A DNA stretch of 20,751 bases, taken from NCBI GenBank assembly GCA_965602945.1, contig CBFDBC010000044.1:1-20751 (forward strand), given 5' to 3'. Shown here piece after piece: positions 15,287-20,751 of this stretch. Source of the DNA: JAUXEH01 sp965602945. GTDB taxonomy: Bacteria; Acidobacteriota; Aminicenantia; Aminicenantales; Aminicenantaceae. Position 1 is the first letter of the stretch; every line of letters begins with the position of its first letter. A program made the position numbers and the translations under genes. The notes beneath the pieces were generated by a model. The model was given only the letters and a program-made list of their open reading frames with translations. It ran no database searches and had not been told where the DNA came from.

Positions 15287-16582
15287 ATGGAAGATGCAAT
15301 AAAGAAAAAGAAACGTAAAAAGAGGCGCCGGAGGATTATATTTACGGTCGTGTTTTTGGCGGTCATCGCGGTCGCGGTCATCGGCGTGCGCATGAATAAA
15401 CAGTCGACACCCGAAGACATGAAAGGCCCGATCTCCGCGGTAGAAATCGGCGGCGTCCTGGACCGCCTGACCGAGACGGGCACCATCGAGCTGGTGCGCT
15501 CGGTGGAGGTAAAATCCAAGATCTCGGGCAAGATCAAGCAGATCCTGGTGGAGGAGGGCGAGACGGTCAGGGCCAGCCAGCTCATGGCCATCGTGGAGCC
15601 GGACCCCAACCAGATCCTGCAGCTCTCCGGTAAACGGGCCGCGGTGGAGCGGGCCCACATCGAGTACCTGGAGAGGGAGAAGGAGTGGGAGCGCAACCAG
15701 TCGCTCTTCGAGAAGAAACTGATCGCCAAACAGGAGCTGGAAAAGATCGAAAACCTTTACCGCATCGCCCGCAACGCCTATAAACAGGCCCAGCTCGAGC
15801 AGCGGATCCTGGAGATGGAGATGTCGGAGGCTTCCTCCCAGGAAACGGCGGACCTGGACTCCACTGACATCGCTCAGCTGGACGATTTCCAGATCGTGGC
15901 ACCCATCGCTGGGCTCGTCATCGCCCGCAACGTCGAGGTGGGCGAGATGGTGATCACGGGAATCTCCTCCTACATGGTGGGGAGCACCTTGTTCCAGATC
16001 GGGGATCCCAGCGAGATGATCGTTAAGTCTTCCATCAGCGAGGTGGACATGGGCCGGCTGCGCGAGGACCAGGAGGTCCGGATCGTGGCCGACAGCTACC
16101 CGGATGACTCCTATACGGGCCGGGTCAAGAGCATCGCCCCGGTGGGCATCATCAAGCAGGGCGAGAGCATCGTGACCTTCGAGACCGAGATCGAGATCCT
16201 GGACCCGGACATCCGGCTCCGCCAGGGCATGTCCTGCGACATCGACATCATCATGGACCTGCGGGAAAACGTGATGGTGCTGCCGGTGGAGGCCGTCCAC
16301 GAGGTCATGCGCAAGGACATCGAAGGCGTGGAAACCTCGGAGGTCGACCATGTGCTGGCCTACAGATGGGCCGGCGAAGAATACGAGGAGGTGCGGGTCG
16401 AGATCGGGCTTCAGAGCAGCAACCGGCTGGAGGTCGTATCCGGCCTGACTGAGGGAGACGAGGTCTCCAGCGAAGCCGGCAAAAAACACAAGGAATTCCG
16501 CGACAAAGAAGCCAAAGCGGAAGCCGAAGCTAAAGCCAAAGCGGAGGCCGAAGTGCCAGCCAAGAAAGAGGCGGACCGATGA
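15287..16582 (+). CDS. Periplasmic adaptor subunit (HlyD/MacA-type) of an efflux system
   Basis: The 431-residue protein starts with a very basic segment (KKKKRKKRRRR at 6-16), then one membrane-anchoring helix (about 17-36), giving an N-in, periplasm-facing topology. The split lipoyl domain is visible at about 68-105 (KISGKIKQILVEEGETVRAS) and 200-225 (FQIVAPIAGLVIARNVEVGE). It flanks a coiled-coil hairpin (about 112-185) that in relatives docks to an outer-membrane channel. Beta-barrel and membrane-proximal domains follow. The C-terminus (about 400-431) is low complexity, alternating Ala with Lys or Glu. GGAGGA at 15275-15280 supports the start. It overlaps the permease gene by ATGA, so the two should be made together. 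The substrate is unknown. Confidence 0.92.
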   Translation: MEDAIKKKKRKKRRRRIIFTVVFLAVIAVAVIGVRMNKQSTPEDMKGPISAVEIGGVLDRLTETGTIELVRSVEVKSKISGKIKQILVEEGETVRASQLMAIVEPDPNQILQLSGKRAAVERAHIEYLEREKEWERNQSLFEKKLIAKQELEKIENLYRIARNAYKQAQLEQRILEMEMSEASSQETADLDSTDIAQLDDFQIVAPIAGLVIARNVEVGEMVITGISSYMVGSTLFQIGDPSEMIVKSSISEVDMGRLREDQEVRIVADSYPDDSYTGRVKSIAPVGIIKQGESIVTFETEIEILDPDIRLRQGMSCDIDIIMDLRENVMVLPVEAVHEVMRKDIEGVETSEVDHVLAYRWAGEEYEEVRVEIGLQSSNRLEVVSGLTEGDEVSSEAGKKHKEFRDKEAKAEAEAKAKAEAEVPAKKEADR

Positions 16583-17805
16583 ACGTCATCGAGCCGCTGT
16601 TCGTGGCCTTCTCGCAGCTGCGGGCCAACAAGATGCGCTCCTTCCTGACCATACTGGGCATCCTGATCGGAGTGGGTTCGGTGATGGGGGTGACCTCCAT
16701 CGGCGAGGGCATGCGGCGCCAGCTCCTGTCCGAGTTTGAACAGATAGGCGGGAGCAAGCTCATCGTGGTGTCCCCACCGCGGCAGTGGGTGCGCAGAGAC
16801 GGCCGCATGTTCCGGCGGTCCTGGGAAGAGCACCTGCTGGTGGAGGATATCCAGAAGATCTCGGATGAGTGCCCGCTCGTGGAGACGGTCATCCCCATGA
16901 ACGCCGCAGGTGCCCAGCTCAAATACCAGAAGGCCAACGCCCAGGGAGACTTCTGGGGGGTCAACCCGGGCTTCTCCGAGGCCTGGGATTGGCCGGTGGA
17001 ACAGGGCCGCTTCATCAACACGGGCGACCTCAAGATGTGGCGCAAGATCGCGGTCATCGGCTACAAGATCAAGCAGGATCTCTTCGGAGACGATCCGGCC
17101 GTGGGCAAGGAGATCAAGATCAACGGCCGGCGCTACGAGGTGGTGGGGGTCATGTCCGAGAAACGCATGTTCTTCCAAGACTGGGGGCAGCGGGTGTTCA
17201 TCCCCTTCACCACGGCCGCCAAACGCATGATCGGCAGCGACTACCTGGACGTACTGTTCGTGTATGCCAGGACGGCGCGCGACGCTCCCGCGGCAGCCGA
17301 GGAGATCCGCAGAACCCTCCGGCGCTACAAGCAGCACGGAGATGAGTTCGAGATCGAGACGGCGGACGCCCAGATCCAGGACGTCAACCGGGTCTTCGGG
17401 ATCATGAAGCTCGTGGTGGGCGGGATCGCCTTCGTGTCCCTGCTGGTGGGCGGGATCGGGATCATGAACATCATGCTGGTCTCGGTCACCGAGCGCACGC
17501 GTGAGATCGGGATCCGTAAGGCGGTGGGGGCGAGGCAGCAGACTATCCTGACACAGTTCCTGATCGAGTCGGCGTTCCTGTGCCTGTTCGGCGGGATCCT
17601 GGGCGTGCTCTTCGGGCTGGGCCTGGGCTTCGGCATCTCCAGCATCATCTCGGCACTCACCAACGAACCCTTCCCCAGCGTGATCTCGGTCCAGGCTACG
17701 GTGACGGCCCTGATATTTTCCGCTTCCTGGGGGATCATTTTCGGGGTGTTCCCGGCCTGGAAGGCCGCCAAGCTCCACCCGGTCGAGGCCCTCCGCTACG
17801 AGTAG
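16579..17805 (+). CDS. MacB-type ABC transporter permease without ATPase domain
   Basis: The 408-residue protein has the MacB/FtsX four-helix layout. TM1 is at about 21-43 (FLTILGILIGVGSVMGVTSI), followed by a large periplasmic core domain (about 45-260), TM2 at about 275-303, and TM3-TM4 over 330-392. It ends PVEALRYE. The signature TERTREIGIRKAVGARQQTI lies in the cytoplasmic loop between TM2 and TM3. In MacB itself the ATPase is fused at the N-terminus; here it is absent and no ATPase gene is adjacent, since the next gene is convergent. With the upstream adaptor it should form a mechanotransmission-type exporter for peptides, lipids or drugs, with an ATPase supplied in trans. It overlaps the adaptor gene by 4 bp. 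Confidence 0.92.
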   Translation: MNVIEPLFVAFSQLRANKMRSFLTILGILIGVGSVMGVTSIGEGMRRQLLSEFEQIGGSKLIVVSPPRQWVRRDGRMFRRSWEEHLLVEDIQKISDECPLVETVIPMNAAGAQLKYQKANAQGDFWGVNPGFSEAWDWPVEQGRFINTGDLKMWRKIAVIGYKIKQDLFGDDPAVGKEIKINGRRYEVVGVMSEKRMFFQDWGQRVFIPFTTAAKRMIGSDYLDVLFVYARTARDAPAAAEEIRRTLRRYKQHGDEFEIETADAQIQDVNRVFGIMKLVVGGIAFVSLLVGGIGIMNIMLVSVTERTREIGIRKAVGARQQTILTQFLIESAFLCLFGGILGVLFGLGLGFGISSIISALTNEPFPSVISVQATVTALIFSASWGIIFGVFPAWKAAKLHPVEALRYE

Positions 17806-17833
17806 GGATCGGAGAGACCGGGCCCCTCAAGCC

Positions 17834-19345
17834 TTACCAGAGCCGGAGGACCTTCCACCACAGCCCCCCGACTCCCAGCCAGATGAAAATATTCACGAGG
17901 CTGATGACAAATCCCAGCCGCCACCAGACCCCCATACTCACATAACCGGATCCGTAGAACACCGGGGCAGGGCCAGTCCCGTAATGGGTCATGCTGCTGA
18001 ACAGGTTGCTGAAGAAGGCCAGCACCAGAGCTGCCAGCAGAGGAGGCGTCCCCACCGCGACGGACACCGCCAGGAAGGGGGCGTACATGGAGCTGACATG
18101 GGCGGTGTTACTGGCAAAGACGTAGTGGCTGTAGAAATAGACCAGGGACAATATCAAGAAGGCATAGACCCATCCGAGGCCTCCGACCTGAGCGCTGACC
18201 GTACGGCTGAACCAGGGGATAAAACCCAGCGTGTTCAAGTGGGCGGCCATCATGACCAGCGCCGCGAACCACACCAGGGTATCCCAGGCGGTCTTCTCGC
18301 TGAGAATGTCATCCCATGTCAGGACCCCGCTCACCAGCAGGACCCCCAGACCGGTCAGGGCCGCCGCCGTGCTGTGGAGCCCGAAACTCCTCCCGAAGAT
18401 CCACAGCACGAGCAGGAGGAAAAAGGTGCCCAGCATGATCCCTTCGGCGGGCTTCATCCGGCCCATTTTCTTGAGCTCTCCCCGGGCCAGCTCAACCGCC
18501 TCCGGGGTACGGGTGATCTCGGGAGGATAGAGCCTGAAAATGAGGTAGGGGATCAGAATCAGGCTGGCTATGCCGGGGACCAGGGCCGCCAGTGCCCAGC
18601 GGCCCCAGGTGATCTCGATCCCCATGTCTCCAGCCAGTTCCGCCGCCAGGGGATTGGCGGCCATGGCGGTCAGGAACATGGCGCTCGAAACGACCGTAGC
18701 CTGGAACGAGGCCTGGATCAGGAAGGCCCCCAGTCTCCTGGACGTCCCCTTCCCGGGCTCGCTCCCGTAGACCCGGGCGATGGAGGTCAAAACCGGAAAG
18801 ATCACCCCCGCGGCGCGGGCCGTGTTGCTCGGAATGGCGGGTGCCAGTGCCGCTTCGGTGGCCACCAGCCCGTAGGCCAGTCCCAGAGAACTCCGCCCCA
18901 GCAGGCGCATGAACAGGTAGGCGATGCGGGCGCCCAGCCCGGTCTTGATGAAGCCTCGGGAGATGAAGAAAGCGGTGACCAGCAGCCAGATGACGCTGTT
19001 CCCGAAGCCGCTCAACGACTGCGAGACCGTCAGCGTGCCGGTGAGGGCGGTCAGTGTGATCCCGATCACGGCCACGGCACCCATGGGAAGCGGCTTCAGC
19101 ATGAGGCCCAGGATGGTGGCCAGGAAGATGGCCAGGAGGTGCCAGGCCTGCACGCTCACCCCGGCCGGCGGCGGAACAAGCCAGATTCCCGCACCCAGGG
19201 TCAATGGGAGAAGCGCAGCCGGCCACCTGCGATTCTTCCTCCCCTGTGCGGAATGCGGGGATGACGTCTTCGACTTCTTCCCAGTCATGATCTCTGAAGC
19301 TTTTCCCTGTCCCGGCCCGCCGGGTCCGGCCCTATTTTTCCTCAT
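17834..19345 (-). CDS. DASS-family (SLC13-type) sodium/dicarboxylate transporter
   Basis: The 503-residue hydrophobic protein has about 11-12 predicted membrane segments. It carries both SNT motifs of the divalent anion:Na+ symporter family: PSNTARAAGVIFPV (SNT at 173-175) and FASNTAHVSSMY (SNT at 412-414). These sit in the inverted-repeat re-entrant hairpins that bind Na+ and carboxylate in VcINDY. THYGTGPAPVFYGSGYV near 453 resembles the plastid 2-oxoglutarate/malate (DiT1) and CitT-like branch, so a C4/C5 dicarboxylate is the likely substrate. The start is uncertain: ATG 19345 adds a Gly/Pro-rich tail, and ATG 19288 (MTGKKSKTSS) is a plausible alternative; neither has a strong ribosome-binding site. 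It converges on the MacB-type permease with 28 bp between stops. Confidence 0.92.
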   Translation of the reverse strand: MRKNRAGPGGPGQGKASEIMTGKKSKTSSPHSAQGRKNRRWPAALLPLTLGAGIWLVPPPAGVSVQAWHLLAIFLATILGLMLKPLPMGAVAVIGITLTALTGTLTVSQSLSGFGNSVIWLLVTAFFISRGFIKTGLGARIAYLFMRLLGRSSLGLAYGLVATEAALAPAIPSNTARAAGVIFPVLTSIARVYGSEPGKGTSRRLGAFLIQASFQATVVSSAMFLTAMAANPLAAELAGDMGIEITWGRWALAALVPGIASLILIPYLIFRLYPPEITRTPEAVELARGELKKMGRMKPAEGIMLGTFFLLLVLWIFGRSFGLHSTAAALTGLGVLLVSGVLTWDDILSEKTAWDTLVWFAALVMMAAHLNTLGFIPWFSRTVSAQVGGLGWVYAFLILSLVYFYSHYVFASNTAHVSSMYAPFLAVSVAVGTPPLLAALVLAFFSNLFSSMTHYGTGPAPVFYGSGYVSMGVWWRLGFVISLVNIFIWLGVGGLWWKVLRLW

Positions 19346-19398
19346 GCCGAAGCATTTTGCAAGCCTTCCGAACCTGTTCCAGAACTCGAACTGTAGAG

Positions 19399-19440
19399 TC
19401 AGAATACCAGGCGCTCGGTTTCTGGACGAAGCGGAAACAT
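19399..19440 (-). pseudogene. Short frame resembling the start of a GNAT acetyltransferase, or a leader peptide
   Basis: On the minus strand, GGAGAGGAGGGG precedes ATG at 19440 by a few bases, an excellent ribosome-binding site. The frame reads MFPLRPETERLVF and stops at TGA (19399-19401). ETERLV is the hallmark opening of RimJ/RimL-type GNAT acetyltransferases, so this may be the stub of a lost gene. It could equally be a leader peptide for the downstream transporter, or chance. Only 13 residues are available. Confidence 0.25.
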
Positions 19441-19479
19441 GCCCCTCCTCTCCACTCTAGATTTTGTTTCAGCCAGTCC

Positions 19480-19496
19480 GGTTGATTCAATCAGCC
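19480..19496. promoter_or_regulatory. Inverted repeat, candidate operator
   Basis: GGTTGATT, a central C and AATCAGCC form a 17-bp inverted repeat with one mismatched pair (perfect over TGATT/AATCA). It lies between the divergent transporter and receptor genes and could bind a dimeric regulator. There is no further evidence. Confidence 0.3.
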
Positions 19497-19538
19497 ATGA
19501 CTTTTTAGAGGAAATTTTGGATGAAGTAGAATATTTTT

Positions 19539-19567
19539 TTGACTTCAGGGAACATCAGCTTTAGATT
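19539..19567 (+). promoter_or_regulatory. Candidate promoter for the TonB-dependent receptor
   Basis: TTGACT (19539-19544) and TAGATT (19562-19567) are 17 bp apart in AT-rich DNA. The -35 and following TC are identical to the promoter at 6497 (TTGACTTC). The predicted leader is about 130 nt and would carry the hairpin at 19627-19655. Confidence 0.4.
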
Positions 19568-19626
19568 CTATATAGAGGCATTTGTTATCTAAGCAGGATC
19601 GATATAAATTCCAAACCAAATGGACT

Positions 19627-19677
19627 CCTCTTGCGTATATATATGCAGCGAGAGGTTTATATACAAAGGCATATGCC
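19627..19677 (+). repeat. Hairpin and perfect palindrome in the receptor leader
   Basis: CCTCT (19627-19631) pairs with AGAGG (19651-19655). Inside, TGC (19632-19634) pairs with GCA (19645-19647) around an alternating TA run, with GCG bulged on the 3' side. GGCATATGCC at 19668-19677 is a perfect 10-bp palindrome. Both lie within 80 bp of the receptor ATG and could act as an RNA structure or operator. Confidence 0.35.
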
Positions 19678-19703
19678 AATAATCTAAATTCAGAGGAGGT
19701 TCT

Positions 19704-20751
19704 ATGAGGCGTATCTTTATTGTGTTTGCTCTAGTGCTGCTGGTCTGCGGCTCCGCCCTGGCCCAGCAGCGAACCGGGAATATCTTCGGCACCGTCGTGG
19801 ACGAGGCGGGAGTGGCGCTGCCCGGTGTCACGGTGATGTGTACATCCGAAATGACGGCGGACATGACCTTCATCACAACCGAACAGGGATCGTTCCGCTT
19901 CCTCTCTCTATCCCCCGGGAAGTACACTATAAAGGCCGGGCTGCAGGGTTTCGTCGAGACCACGCAGGCGGATATCGTCGTAGAGACGGGGAAGAACGTC
20001 ACCCTCGAGCTGCAAATGTCGACCCAGCGCCTGGAGGAAGAGGTGACCGTCACGGCCGTGACCCCCACCGTGGACATGCGCAAGACCACGATCTCCTCCA
20101 CTTTCTCCGTGGATGAGCTGCAGAGCCTGCCCACGGCCCGGGATCCCTGGGTCATCCTCCAGCTGGCCCCGGGTGTGGTCATGGACCGGGAGAACGTGGG
20201 AGGCTCGGCCTCGGGACAGCAGTCCAACTTCGTGTCCCGGGGAAGCGGGCGTGGTTCCACAAACTGGAACCTGGACGGCATCGACGCCACAGACCAGGTA
20301 TCGACAGGGGCGTCATCCCAGTACTATGACTTCGACTCGTTCGAAGAGATCCAGATCCAGACTGCGGCCACGGATGTGACGGCCTTCACGGCCGGGGCTC
20401 AGATCAACCTGGTCACCAAGCGCGGATCTAACCGTTTCTCAGGCGGCGCCCGCATCTACTACACGGACGAAGCCTTTCAGGCCAACAATACCCCGGCCGA
20501 TTTCGACCTGGAAGAGGACAAGGTCGTGAGTGTGGCGGACACCGGCCTCAATGTGGGCGGCCCCATAATCAGGGACAAGCTGTGGTTCTGGACCGGATTC
20601 GGGTACCAGGATATCCGCACCCTCGACGTGGTGGCAGCGGAGATCAACACCCAGATCTACAACTTCGAGCTCAAGTTGAACACGACGCTGGGCAAGCACC
20701 GCATCGAGACCTTCTTCAACTTCACGGACAATCCCAAGCAGGGCCGCGTGG
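19704..20751 (+). CDS. TonB-dependent receptor with carboxypeptidase-regulatory-like N-terminus (partial)
   Basis: The frame is open to the window edge, giving 349 residues of a protein probably near 1000. A signal peptide (MRRIFIVFALVLLVCGSALA) is cleaved before QQ. A carboxypeptidase-regulatory-like beta-sandwich (about 25-105: GNIFGTVVDEAGVALPGVTV, GSFRFLSLSPGKYTIKAG) follows. A short EEVTVTA stretch, in the place of a TonB box, leads into the plug domain (about 120-245: LPTARDPWVILQLAPGVV, WNLDGIDATDQ, INLVTKRGSNRFSGG). The first barrel strands (VGGPIIRDKLWFWTGFGYQ) are present at the end. This is the Oar-like architecture common in Acidobacteriota and Myxococcota. It should sit in the outer membrane and import a large substrate, or export proteases in the Oar case. 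GAGGAGG at 19693-19699 gives a strong start. No SusD-like gene is visible in the window. Confidence 0.93.
   Translation, partial: MRRIFIVFALVLLVCGSALAQQRTGNIFGTVVDEAGVALPGVTVMCTSEMTADMTFITTEQGSFRFLSLSPGKYTIKAGLQGFVETTQADIVVETGKNVTLELQMSTQRLEEEVTVTAVTPTVDMRKTTISSTFSVDELQSLPTARDPWVILQLAPGVVMDRENVGGSASGQQSNFVSRGSGRGSTNWNLDGIDATDQVSTGASSQYYDFDSFEEIQIQTAATDVTAFTAGAQINLVTKRGSNRFSGGARIYYTDEAFQANNTPADFDLEEDKVVSVADTGLNVGGPIIRDKLWFWTGFGYQDIRTLDVVAAEINTQIYNFELKLNTTLGKHRIETFFNFTDNPKQGRV

Larger units (their letters stand above)
19346..19703. other. AT-rich divergent intergenic region
   Basis: This 358-bp gap separates the divergent transporter and receptor genes. It becomes clearly AT-rich from about 19500 onward. 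It holds a short minus-strand frame with a strong ribosome-binding site (19399-19440), an inverted repeat at 19480-19496, a candidate receptor promoter at 19539-19567, and a hairpin and palindrome close to the receptor start. Another possible promoter pair is TTGTTA (19582-19587) and TATAAA (19603-19608), with a short 15-bp spacer. No tRNA or full gene is seen. Confidence 0.6.

Noticed and set aside
15203..16489. 428-codon minus-strand frame, rich in His, Asp and Leu
   Set aside because: It is antisense to the adaptor gene, and the composition is what antisense of Glu/Asp/Val-rich codons gives. No motif or start signal.
16411..17778. 455-codon minus-strand frame opposite the MacB-type permease
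   Set aside because: Antisense shadow of a clear membrane protein gene; no domain signature.
17984..19264. 426-codon plus-strand frame opposite the DASS transporter
   Set aside because: The minus strand encodes a transporter with both SNT motifs; the plus-strand frame is a Gln/Gly/His-rich shadow.
19472..19481. GCCAGTCCGG shared with the left end of the 6311-6444 block (6308-6317)
   Set aside because: A 10-base match is expected many times by chance in 20 kb; the rest of the repeat end does not match.
1..20751. CRISPR arrays, tRNA or rRNA genes, complete insertion sequences
   Set aside because: No regularly spaced repeats, tRNA-like cloverleaf, rRNA sequence or transposase was seen on either strand.

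Overview
The window is GC-rich bacterial DNA with short intergenic gaps. Nearly all genes are on the + strand; one transporter gene is on the - strand. The gene content points to the Acidobacteriota or a close relative such as Candidatus Aminicenantes. The evidence is two tandem VWFA-related proteins of the acidobacterial type, a PadR regulator next to an orphan duplicated FtsX-type permease, an Oar-like TonB-dependent receptor with a carboxypeptidase-regulatory N-terminus, and a secreted protein whose mature N-terminus is rich in lysine and arginine. This taxonomic call is inference from gene families; no rRNA or other marker gene is present.

Layout. (1) 1-6244: a tightly packed five-gene unit: an ECF sigma factor, a membrane anti-sigma factor with a Cys/His zinc motif, an exported TonB C-terminal-domain protein, and two paralogous exported VWFA proteins. 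Junctions are 1 bp, an ATGA overlap, 15 bp and 36 bp. The leader upstream of the sigma gene has overlapping inverted repeats that reach the start codon. (2) 6245-7517: a short direct repeat, a 134-bp block bounded by 15-bp inverted repeats with internal hairpins (6311-6444), a promoter and a lone secreted protein, then the 3' remnant of an alpha/beta-hydrolase gene on the - strand. (3) 7518-10490: a PadR regulator with a palindromic operator candidate upstream, 15 bp ahead of an 876-residue FtsX-type permease with an N-terminal prefix domain. (4) 10569-15101: a full-length Lhr superfamily 2 helicase with its own TATAAT promoter. (5) 15102-17805: a leader region with a possible 12-codon peptide, then a periplasmic adaptor and a MacB-type permease overlapping by ATGA; no ATPase gene follows. 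(6) 17834-19345 on the - strand: a DASS (SLC13-type) Na+/dicarboxylate transporter. (7) 19346-19703: an AT-rich divergent regulatory region. (8) 19704 to the window end: the start of a TonB-dependent receptor, cut by the window edge.

How they may fit together. Most products are predicted to act in the cell envelope. The sigma/anti-sigma pair probably controls the TonB_C and VWFA genes in cis. Both FtsX-type permease loci lack a local ATPase and would need one encoded elsewhere. The observations most worth following are the inverted-repeat-bounded structured block at 6311-6444, the truncated hydrolase at the edge of the PadR/permease cassette, and the sigma-factor leader structure. All calls come from reading the sequence and translations; no database search was run.
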